Shown: positions 12,301 through 20,300 of the stretch, in pieces
How the letters are laid out: each line of letters opens with the position of its first letter
Position numbering within the stretch: position 1 is the stretch's first letter
Notes under the pieces: model-generated
The model's input: only the letters and a program-made list of their open reading frames with translations
What the model was told of the DNA's origin: nothing
Database searches by the model: none
Source of the DNA: Channa striata
Taxonomy: Eukaryota; Chordata; Actinopteri; Anabantiformes; Channidae
DNA length: 64,000 nucleotides
Direction of reading: 5' to 3'
NCBI GenBank assembly: GCA_033026295.1
Contig: CM065187.1
Location: forward strand, 20,928,388-20,992,387
Translations under genes and position numbers: made by a program

Positions 12301-15242
12301 CCCTGTTAAATAGGTTTCAACAGGCTTACACTGTGTGCTGCCAAAAAAGCTCTGGCACAAGAACCTCAGCATGTCCTGCAGCATGTCCAAAGGGGGTTAG
12401 CTGAGTGATGGCCCTCTCAATGACACATAACTATGTGCTGACTGAAGAAAAAAGCTAAACAATCAGAGCACATAAAGAATGGTCACCCTTAAGACTGCAG
12501 GAAAAGGTTTCTTCACTTACACATTCTTTTTTGCGTTAATGCTCCAGCTCAGTGTCTTGTCTACTGGAAAACCTTCACATATTTCAAGTTGACAGATGTC
12601 TAGGCTCAGCACCACAGGCACTCAGTGCAGCAGGATAAAAGCTAAACGCTTCTAGCTGACTCTTGTCATTTAACCTCAGAGGTAGCAGCTATCCGCTTTT
12701 TAAGAGAAATTCCTGGAATTTCAAACTAAGTATCTATATGAGACAAATGATAGCAGAATGCAGAGAGGATTTGCTATTTAGCCATCTTCAGTAACGGCAG
12801 CCGGAGAAATTGCAGCAAAGGGGACCTCCAGAAAGTTGCACCCTCATTGCAGCCAAGCCCAACCAATCACTGCAGCTTATACTGGCAGGTCAGACTTTCG
12901 AGCTATGGAAAGACTTGTAGCCAATAGAGAACTGGATAGGAGCATGGGCATTAATTGTCTGTCAGAGTAGAAGGGGGAGGGTGATGTGCAGGGTTTCTAG
13001 TCTCACACCTCCCTCACAGATGAAAATCTGCTGAGCTATGCCTCTCTCCTCCTTCCTCACTATTGTACTGCACTTCATCTGACTCATTCTGAGCACACTG
13101 TCAGCAACCACAGCAGAGAATCCACCAAATGACACAGCTCTATCAGTTTATCCACTCTCCTGGGAACATTAAGGCTTGATGTAGCAAAGTCCTTACATCC
13201 TGCTGCTCTGTGCAGCCACATTTTACTGACTGCATTCCTTACAAACTGTACTGATTCCAGTTAAATAATTACTGTCAAACCAGATCTCCGATACATGTAG
13301 ATTAAAAACAACACGGGTTACGAATACTGACTAGGGAATAGAGCGACCATCAGCCACCAGTACAAGAATTACATCAAGCTATATGCGGTATGAGTCAACA
13401 AAACATCAACTCAATGATCTATACCACCACAATATACAGCTAGAACATTGACATGTCATTTGGACTGTGGCGGGATGGTAACAAGGAGAGGAAAGGGGGT
13501 CGAAACTGAGGAAGTTGTACTACCAGTAGGCAACACAGTAGATGTTGAGGATAGCTACAAATACCTTGGGATCCTCCAGGCAAATGATAACCATGAAGAG
13601 GCTGGAAGAAAGCAGCTCCTACTACGTACATAAAGAGAGGAAGGCAAGTCCTGAGAAGTCAGCTGAATCGAAAGATCAAAGTCTGGGAACAGGTACAACA
13701 CTGGCATTAGCTGGCGACAAGAGGAGATAGAGGCCACTGACATCCAAACAAGAAAGCTTCTTACAATGCATGGAGGCTTGTTGCTGTTGTTGGAGCATCT
13801 TTGATTGATGCCCCCTTCAGCCTGTCAATCACAAACTCCATTTTATATAATCAAATAACTTCTTAAAAATTAACTTGACAAAAAAAAACAAAAACAAAAA
13901 AACCCTCACTCCATGGCGACAGATGGCCATCAACCCTGAGCCTGGTTCTGCTAAAGATTCCATTAAAGGGACGCTTTCCTCTCCACTGTTGCCAATAGCT
14001 TGCTCAAGGTGGATTTGTTGGGTTTTTCTCTACATACTTGAACAGTTTGAACGTTATTATGTAAAGTGCATTGAAATTACTTTGTTGTAAATTGGTGCTA
14101 TATAAATAAAGTTGAATTGAATTAAATGAAAAGTAGAATTCATAGCAGAGTTGCTGTATTGGATTGCGGCTGTAGAGGCTGTAGCTCAGTTGGTAAGGCA
14201 AGTTGTCCATGGCAGGTCAGTGGTTCAATCCCCAGTCCCTACTTGCTACATGTCAAAGTGTCCTTGGGCAAGACACTGAACCCCTAGTTGCTCTGAGTGG
14301 TGATGAGCACCCTGCGTGGCAGCCATCACCACTGTGTATGTATGTACCAAATTACTCTGTAAGTCGCTTTGGATAAAAGCGTCTGCTAAAATGCCAAAAA
14401 AAAAAAAAAATGTAAAAAAATGGATTGCGTTTGTATAGCTGTGCCTAGTGAGTGTATGTCTGTGTGGGGCACAGTAGTTTTTTGTGAATAAACATTCCAT
14501 GTGTTTTATCAGCTATAGAAATATATTAATATGCAGCACGTGGAGGTCTTGCAGAAAACTTATTGAAAAGTTAACGCTTTTTTGATTGTTACGGTTACGT
14601 TATACTTGACTATACTTGTATTAACAGCAATACAGCAGTAATGTAATGAAGCATGCTCTTACTTACTTACTCGTTCAGTAAAACATAGCCATGACTGACA
14701 ACACAATCTACTTTATCTTATAGTAGCTTATAGTATCTTATAATAGCTTTATCTTATATTTAACAATTTCATAAGATACCAGTACCAAGGGAATTTAAAT
14801 GCTTTTGAGCCTTCATTTAATATGACACTGGTTTTCAAGAAATTAGTTTACACTCTCTGTGAAAACGAGATAAAATGCGATCACTTACCATGAGCTCATG
14901 TTCAGTGCGATGTACTCCCAGTTTCTTTAGCCCAATTGTCAGGTCGTTGACACAAATGCCTCCATCACCGTTTACATCCAATACCTGAAATAGCACCTTC
15001 AGTCTGTGCTCCTGTTCGGACCCTCCACATATGTCAAATGCGTGCGCTAACGTGTGAGGGTCCGAGTGCCATTCAGCGGCCACAGTTTGCCGGGTAACTG
15101 GTTTAGATGAGAAATCCGATGTACTGTCGTCGGCGTGTCCTCCTCCGCTACCCAGGTCGACCCCCTGTTGGGTTTCGGTCGACCGGCACTGGCACAATAC
15201 ATCACTGAGCAAGGGGGGCATCAACGAGCCCTGCTGATGCAT
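320..15242 (-). CDS. slc25a25: Calcium-binding mitochondrial carrier SCaMC-2 (ATP-Mg/Pi carrier), 10 coding exons
   Basis: Swaps ATP-Mg for phosphate across the inner mitochondrial membrane under control of cytosolic calcium. Coding exons in transcript order: 15242-14889, 6896-6770, 6584-6497, 4176-4065, 3511-3353, 3242-3090, 3014-2907, 2454-2287, 2210-2060, 504-320. All introns are GT/AG, phases agree, and the total is 1605 nt (534 aa plus stop), a normal family length. Four EF-hand loops start near D89 (DVNGDGG), D125 (DKDLDGQLDFEE), D156 (DKKNDGQIDSQE) and D192 (a weaker DKNGTMTIDWNE). The six-helix carrier domain follows, with the three family signatures PLDRLK (about 271), PMEVLK (365) and PLALVR (462). 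The C-terminal half and the naif1 neighbour both point to SCaMC-2 rather than SCaMC-1 or -3. A second in-frame Met (residue 8, MPPLLSDVLCQC) aligns better with the mammalian start and could be the true one. The a/b teleost paralogue is not resolved. No clear poly(A) signal is seen before base 1. Confidence 0.93.
505..2059 (-). other. slc25a25 last intron, no gene seen
   Basis: Intron between the last two coding exons, GT donor next to 2060 and AG acceptor next to 504. AT-rich. I see no recognisable repeat or coding region; short open frames here have no family features. Confidence 0.7.
3512..4064 (-). other. slc25a25 intron, nothing recognised
   Basis: AT-rich intron between the exon ending ...WKHST and the exon starting ILDVGE. 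No repeats, RNA genes or coding remnants identified. Confidence 0.7.
4177..5545 (-). other. slc25a25 intron, mostly unique AT-rich sequence
   Basis: Left part of the intron between the third and fourth EF-hand exons. It contains a short degenerate CA-rich tract around 5000-5045. No coding remnant is seen before the Tc1 fragment that starts at 5546. Confidence 0.6.
5546..6097 (+). pseudogene. Interior fragment of a Tc1-like transposase
   Basis: Aligns closely with the middle of the intact element at 7176-8694, from the PCKIS segment to the FQHDNDP motif (second catalytic Asp). It lacks both terminal inverted repeats, the N-terminal DNA-binding region and the final Glu region. It carries a 9-nt deletion removing QAR after LLKKAHL and a few substitutions. 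An open frame of 242 codons runs through it but starts and ends in unrelated flanking sequence. It lies in an slc25a25 intron, opposite in orientation to the gene. Confidence 0.9.
6250..6430 (+). repeat. 5'-truncated tRNA-derived SINE fragment
   Basis: Starts inside the conserved body (ttgagcaagacactgaaccc, equivalent to about 14263 of the complete SINE) and continues through a diverged 3' half with aagtgtgtgtgattgtgagt. No tRNA-like head is present. Lies in the same slc25a25 intron as the Tc1 fragment. Confidence 0.6.
7176..8694 (+). mobile_element. Complete Tc1-like transposon with TA target duplication
   Basis: Begins CAGTGAGGGAAAAAA and ends with the inverse, flanked by TA on both sides (7174-7175 and 8695-8696), as expected for Tc1/mariner. 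The inverted repeat runs inward to about 7378 on the left and 8563 on the right. The right arm lacks roughly 75 bp present in the left arm just inside GCCCAC. Length 1519 bp, with a full transposase frame between the arms. Inserted in the first slc25a25 intron, opposite to the gene. Confidence 0.95.
7521..8546 (+). CDS. Tc1-like DDE transposase, apparently intact
   Basis: Cuts and pastes its own transposon. The 341-aa length is normal for Tc1-like transposases. An N-terminal paired-type helix-turn-helix region (about 1-110; DVRDKIVDLHKAG, YKTIAKQLG) is followed by the DD34E catalytic domain: first Asp in WSDETKIELSG, second Asp in FQHDNDPKHTA, Glu in SPDLNPIENLW. There is no stop or frameshift from ATG to TAA, and the frame sits centrally between the two inverted repeats. 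Whether it is active cannot be told from sequence alone; the asymmetric right arm could reduce mobility. Confidence 0.93.
   Translation: MAKTKELPKDVRDKIVDLHKAGIGYKTIAKQLGEKVTTVGAIIRKWKKHKLTANLPRSGAPCKISSRGVSMIMRTVRNQPRTTREELVNDLKAAGTIVTKKKTVGNTLRSEGLKSCCARMVPLLKKAHLQARLKFATEHLTDSEEDWVKVLWSDETKIELSGINSTRRVWRRRNAAYDSKNTVPTVKYGGGNIMLWGCFSVKGTGQLHRIKGRMDGAMYRQMLGENLLPSVRALKMGRGWVFQHDNDPKHTAKATNDWLKKKHIKVIEWPSQSPDLNPIENLWRELKVRVAKHQPRNFNDFERICKEEWAKIPPEMCANLVANYKKWLTSVIANKGFAAKY
8700..9690. other. slc25a25 first intron, possible MITE-like stretch
   Basis: AT-rich intronic sequence. Around 8820-9010 it has gtgcgtttacatgg-type phrases and repeated pieces (gtttctgaaatctggtta, aaacccggtttcc) of the style seen in teleost MITEs, but I could not fix ends or a target duplication. 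The rest is unremarkable. Confidence 0.3.
9690..10980 (+). pseudogene. BEL/Pao retrotransposon relic (gag to start of pol)
   Basis: A decayed retroelement in the first slc25a25 intron. The piece at 9823-10010 reads like BEL/Pao gag (TAQYGQPHQLALKRTAELI, then GDYGSFCRFAL). After several frame changes a CCHC knuckle reads WKCGRNHQAAQCNLKPICK near 10246-10305, a signature of this group. Around 10855-10885 GGFELRQWA resembles the Pao reverse transcriptase. No LTRs were found. Frameshifts and stops make it non-functional. Assignment is from motif memory. Confidence 0.6.
10990..12144. other. slc25a25 first intron, nothing recognised
   Basis: AT-rich sequence without recognisable coding remnants or repeats. 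The frame at 11575-11841 on the minus strand has no family features. Confidence 0.6.
12145..12390 (-). CDS. slc25a25: Alternative first coding exon of slc25a25 (short N-terminal isoform)
   Basis: An 82-codon exon inside the large first intron. It begins with an ATG at 12390 (a second Met lies two codons on) and ends in phase 0 at a GT donor (12144-12141). It therefore splices directly to the KIVKAG exon at 6896 and would give a 498-aa protein lacking the first EF-hand. The N-terminus (MLQDMLRFLCQSFF) resembles a known mammalian SCaMC-2 isoform that starts MLQMLWHFLASFF, and like it ends in a hydrophobic VFIMVPP-type stretch before the junction. This implies a second promoter somewhere above 12390. 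The similarity is recalled rather than computed. Confidence 0.75.
12391..13400. other. Region upstream of the alternative slc25a25 exon; possible second promoter
   Basis: On the minus strand this is upstream of the alternative first exon and should contain its 5' UTR and promoter if that isoform is made. I see no convincing TATA box in the minus orientation and no repeats; 12780-13060 is slightly richer in GC than its surroundings. Confidence 0.35.
13440..13790 (+). pseudogene. 3' fragment of a non-LTR retrotransposon
   Basis: Two overlapping frames give the C-terminal end of a LINE polyprotein: GMVTRRGKGVETEE, VEDSYKYLGI, ANDNHEEAGRKQ, then in another frame EIEATDIQTRKLLTMHGG. This style of reverse-transcriptase thumb and tail is widespread in fish genomes. 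Frameshifted and without its 5' parts. The clade is not determined. Confidence 0.55.
13900..14130 (+). repeat. L2-type LINE 3' end
   Basis: Contains the 3' UTR block shared with the L2 copies elsewhere in the window: cctgagcctggttctgct, a gggacgctttcctctcca segment, then tataaataaagttgaattg at the terminus. Only the last about 230 bp are present, a 5' truncation typical of LINE insertion. Confidence 0.8.
14169..14420 (+). repeat. tRNA-derived SINE with perfect target-site duplication
   Basis: The head carries an A box (gtagctcagttggtaag, 14181-14197) and a B box (ggttcaatc, 14222-14230) for RNA polymerase III. A body with cttgggcaagacactgaacc follows, then the widespread fish tail gtcgctttggataaaagcgt and an A-rich end. 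It is bounded by TGGATTGCG at 14160-14168 and 14421-14429, a 9-bp direct repeat. Confidence 0.85.
14430..14888. other. slc25a25 first intron next to exon 1, nothing recognised
   Basis: AT-rich sequence between the SINE and the first coding exon, with small internal repeats of the ttatagtagctta type near 14715-14750. Confidence 0.6.
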
Positions 15243-15370
15243 CTTGAGTGTCGAGCACTGTCCAACTCTTGAATAAAGTTAGCTCAACTCTCTTGTAGCT
15301 AACGTTATGGTGAGGGTACTGCCACTGAGGAGCTCAGCCTGGCGCCCAAACCAGAAACACACCTCGAGCC

Positions 15371-15392
15371 CCGGTTACCACGTCACGTGTAC
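15371..15392. promoter_or_regulatory. Candidate E-box with CRE half-site upstream of slc25a25
   Basis: About 130 bp upstream of the slc25a25 start codon, CGTCA (15381-15385) overlaps a palindromic CACGTG E-box (15384-15389). E-boxes and CRE half-sites are common in promoters of metabolic genes, but short motifs like these also occur by chance. The transcription start is not known, so this is only a candidate. Confidence 0.3.
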
Positions 15393-16370
15393 CTTTATTT
15401 CAGCCTGAAAGCGACTAGTGGCTGGTTAGCTTAGAAACTCGACTTTTCACTATGAGACATTCCAATACTGTTAAAACGAATAAAGAGACCTTCATTCGTA
15501 AATACACATAAGCATTAGATGGGCTAGCAGTTTCCCACGTAATCTCACGGTAACTGACTTATGGGTAAGTAAAATATTGTGAATGCCGGCGAAACGAAAC
15601 GGGGTGATGGGACTAATGATAGCAAAGTTTTGAGCTGTCAGCGCTCTTACTGTCTATGAAAATACCTCCACATATTTGACACTTATATCGCATACGAATA
15701 AAATAAGGTCCGTTGTGGGTAATGCACTTATTACGATAGATAATTCTCATTAACCTGCCAACCGTTGAAAAGAAAACGACATATGGCTTCAGGAACGGAA
15801 CGAGATGCGCTCAAAGTCTCACAATACAACGCGAGAATACACCGTAACGGCGTCCAAGTTTCAATGATGCATTCATTGACCTCGAAAATCTGAACTCCGT
15901 ATTTTAAATGGTGTCATGCTCAAAGAGTAGGCATGGCTTTTCGATTTGGTCGACTAAACCAGGCAAGAAGCAAAAGAGGTCTTGTATAAAGGCATGTGTT
16001 AATCTCTTCACACTGATAATTCCAAGCAGGTTTAGTTTTTCAGAGCCAACCCCACAGTAGCCCAAACTTAGTCTTCAACTGATCTGTTCTTCCTCCAACA
16101 GTGGTTGTAACGAAACCATGGATGGGTGTAATGAATTTGAAAACCTGTCCTACTCATCCTTATCCCAGGATATCCTCTTCTTTTTTGAAAAATACCTTCC
16201 TGCCATTCATGCATAGGGAAATATCAGCCCTGCTTTTTTTTCTATAAAAGCTAGATTGTTTTGCAATTGTATCAGCTGTTTAACTCAATCTTTTCCAGTA
16301 TTATAATTTGGATACTATATCAGCTTTGGCCACAGTGGCCGCCAAGAAAGCTGTTTTAAATACTAATTTG

Positions 16371-16610
16371 CTAATGCTGAATTGATATCCCAAATGCTGT
16401 TTTCTCTTGATTGTGCAATAATTTGACTAGTGAGGGAGACAGAATAACAAGCTTCTGTGGCTGATATGGGATAGACTGTGCAGACAACAACTGCAGCCCA
16501 GGTTTTTCACCATTTAACAAATAGTCTAAAGGCTCAATTTTAGTCTCATTGGACAATACAGCCTTCTTCCACTTGACTCTCCCAGATGCTTTCTGAAAAC
16601 TATTCATCAA
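16371..16610 (-). pseudogene. Decayed Tc1-like transposase fragment
   Basis: A 79-codon frame containing KKAVLSNETKIEP followed by GEKPG. This matches the Tc1-family pattern around the first catalytic Asp (usually VLWSDETKIE...), but the Asp is now Asn. Clearly diverged from the intact element at 7176-8694, so another, older family. No inverted repeats found. Confidence 0.45.
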
Positions 16611-17384
16611 ACTATTCTATTATTGATGATAAAAATCAGATAAATGACTCTGACTGCTAAAGAACTCAGGCAACGGTTGTTGTAGGTTATATACAGTATA
16701 TATGAAAACAATAAAAAAAAACGTTCAGTTGGTCTCTGGGGATTATTTTGCCTTCATAGTTTTGTTTTTGACAAGAAAAGTTTTCAACCCTTGAAACACA
16801 GCACTTTTAACACATGCAATTGAGAGAACTACTGTATGCTTTTTGATTTTTTATATCTGGAGCACTGTGTGAGATGGAGAAGACATTATCAACAAAACGC
16901 TACAACAAAGAGTTTCTTCGATTTCCAGTAGAAAAATAATTCATTCTTCTTTCTCAAATTTCTTTTCTAATTTGAATTTAGGGATATAGGTAATTTATGT
17001 GAATCCCTGTCAATAACGATACCAGGTTTTTTCTTCACCTCCACACACTCACAAAACACAACTTAGATAACGCATATATTTTAGAGAATACTTTTTAGAT
17101 TCTCGCTGTGTTTCTGTGGTCTATGAGTAACATAGTTTGTTTGGCTCGTTATTGACTGGCGTGTGATTAATCCAATGGCACCACAGAATATGGCAAGTCG
17201 CAAAATAATTCGCTAATAAGGTGTCAGTGGGAGGGGCTCCATGATCAGCTAACGCAAGCGTTGTCAATAGGAAGAAGAAGCCGATTCTGGAAGCCATTAC
17301 GTTGCGCATATCAGTTCAGTAAATCCTACTATTTTTGCGTACAATACGCACAATTATCTCTCTAAAAGTGTGATTTCTGTACAC

Positions 17385-20300
17385 ATGTCTTCGATCGCGA
17401 AAAAGAGAAAAATGAATTTCTCGGAGAGAGAGGTAGAAATTATTGTGGAAGAAATAGAGAAACAAAAGCACACACTGGTTAACCACTTCAATGCTGGAGT
17501 CACTCACATGGCAAAGAATAACGCGTGGGTGGATATTCTTAAAAAGGTGAACGCTGTTACCACCTGTCCCAGAGAGTTACCGGAGGTAAAAAAGAAGTGG
17601 TCCGACATGAAGACGGAGGTCCGGCGGAAAGTGGCCCAGGCGCGGGCTGCTATAGAGGGGACCTCCGCTGACTGCACTCCAGTTCCCGTCATCCTTACTG
17701 CTATGCAGCAGAGAATCTGTAACCTTCTGGGTGAGGCCACTATCATCAGCTTGCCTGTAGGAGACTCGGATGCTGAAATAACTTTACCTGTTACAGTGAA
17801 CACCGCTACCACCGTCACACTAGCAGAGAGTAAGTTAAGTAAAGTTTTCAGTTTGTGCATGCAGAGTAACATTTAGAAAGTACACGTGTTTCACACGTAT
17901 ATTACTATCTATGAGAGAATGATGCTGCTCATAAACAGAACTGAGAAAGATGAAAGCTAGTTACAACAAGTAAGTAAGTAAACTCACCTCACTTGTAAGT
18001 CGCTTTGGATAAAAGCGTCTGCCAAATGACTAAATGTCAACGTTATTCATATAGTACTTTTCACAGATAAAACCACAAAGTGCTTCACAATGATATAAGA
18101 TAAAATAATAACGCAGAAACAAAAATAATGGTAAAAAATAATTAAAAAATAAAAGCTCATTCAAATAACAGAATAAAACACAGAAAAAAATAAAGTTCAT
18201 AAAAATAGTTAAAACCTAAAAGATCAGTCAACTAAAAGCCTGTCTAAATAAGTGTGTCTTCAGCTGCTTTTTAAAACCATCAACAGATTCAGCCATACAA
18301 CAGATGCATGTATTTAAAGTCAAGCTAAATAGCTAAAGAACACATACCAATACCCCAATAAAACACAACTAACATATAGGACAAGTTAAGTTAATCATTC
18401 TTTCAAAAAAAAATTCTAGACATAATTTCATGTTTTTATTTCACAAAACTGTTCATTTACCATTTTAATGCATATTCCCTAGTTTTAGCAACGTTGTGAG
18501 GTTGTGAAAAATACAATTTAAAGAATAATGAGCAGAATGATTGCATTTGCATTGGTGCAATTACTATTTGAAACTGAACCAAAATATATCAAATATTGAA
18601 ACAGAGAAATTTATTGGGTTTGTGAAAAATATTTGCTCATTTTGAATTTGATGCCAGCAATATGTCTCAGGGGAAAGGTTAGGGACTGGTCCAATGAAAG
18701 ACTAGAAATTTTGTGTAATGCTTAAAAAACATACAAAAAACACTACCATGCAAAGAAACAACCTGCCACTTTCTCCTTGTCTGAGATCATTTAAACAAAC
18801 TGAGGTGAAGTGGAAAATGGTCCTTTCATGTTTAAGTCCAAATCTACATATTATACAGGAGAGGAACTGTCTGATTTGTCTTCAGCATCTGTGATAGAGT
18901 GGAAGTGGATTAATGCACAAAGTACAGCTACACTTCTGTTAAGGCTTTATTATTGCTCAATTGTACCAAGGTTTTGGAACAACATGCTGGCATTGAAACA
19001 ACCTATTCAGGGAATGTCTAGGGTATTTCAGTAACACAATGTCAAACCACATTCTTCCGGTATTACAACAACATGGTTCAGTAGTAACAGAGTCCAGGTA
19101 CTAAACTCACATACCTGCAGTCCAAACCTATCACCAACTGAAAAGATTTAAACTATTATGAAATAAAACATATGACAAAAGATTCCCCAAACTGTTGAAC
19201 TGATATTGTGGTTGTTGGGAAACATCTGGGTTGTATTAAAATGAAACACATTGTACTCCTCTCTATATAAAAAATACAGATTTTATAAATCTATTTTTTA
19301 TTTCAAATGTAGAGCTGTACTTAAAATGTCTTCTACTTTATTGAAACTCGATTGTCAGTATTTGTTTTACATCACACTTATATAGCTCTTAAAGTAGCTG
19401 TGATTTTCTGTTTGTATGTCTCCACGTAAACTAAGAACACAGTGACACTTTTTAAATGTGGACACAACAGTACATTTGCCATTTTCATAAATAAAGACTT
19501 ATACTATAAAAATGTACTTAGCATTGACATTTGTGGACCTTATTTGGATTAGCTTTTGTGCTAATGAGTCATTCATTCACCTGGGTGGTGACAAGTAGTA
19601 AGAGGACATAAGTAGGACAAAGGACAACCTTCTATGTGCCCAGTGATCAAACGTTTCCAATTTTCTTGCTTTACCCTACAGTAGTACCATGTTGTGTTCA
19701 TAGTGTCATATTGTGTTTCTTTATTAGCAGTTCCAGCCAGCTCAGCTTCAGTCTCTGATGAAGTTAAGCCACTGAATGGTAAGTTACTTTCTTGTACATC
19801 TTTTATACCTAAATTAATGTATATACCAGGCAAAAAAAAACACCTTAAAGATTTATTGAAAAGGTATTAACATTTAAGTTTTGCCTAATAAATAATTAGT
19901 TTGACAGTTACAGCCATAACAACAGATGGTTTTGGGATAATACATGCTACCAGCATGTATTACATGTCATGTAGAGAATATTAAAAAAGAACAAAAACTA
20001 ATCTTTTAAAAATCTAAAAAAAGTCCCCTAGTCATACTTACTTACTTACTTCTAGGTTTTTTTTCCAAGGGATTTTTTAAATACTTTCTTACAAAGAAAG
20101 TTTTTTGTAGTGATGGGTAGATGAGGTGTCATAAAGCGTTTCAACACATTACCAAACTGTCTTGATACTGTGTCATTAAATACTGACACCTGCTGGACCT
20201 TAAAATATCTACAGGCAACCTAGTTGACAGACTCAACTTTCACTAATTTGATGACCTAGAATATAATTAAGTCATTGTATTTTATATAGTATTTTATTTT

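Larger units (their letters stand above)
15243..17384. other. Divergent intergenic region between slc25a25 and naif1
   Basis: About 2.1 kb separating the two start codons, so it should hold both 5' UTRs and promoters. 15250-15900 is richer in CpG than the rest of the window, which suits a promoter. The Tc1-like relic at 16371-16610 splits it. 17120-17384, just upstream of naif1, is the likely naif1 promoter and 5' UTR. Confidence 0.5.

Noticed and set aside
14169..14240. A functional tRNA gene (A and B boxes present)
   Set aside because: The tRNA-like head is diverged, cannot be folded convincingly by eye, and is fused to a SINE body and tail with a target duplication.
18810..19034. 74-codon frame in naif1 intron 1 as an extra exon or gene
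   Set aside because: No family features and no matching splice sites in the naif1 frame.
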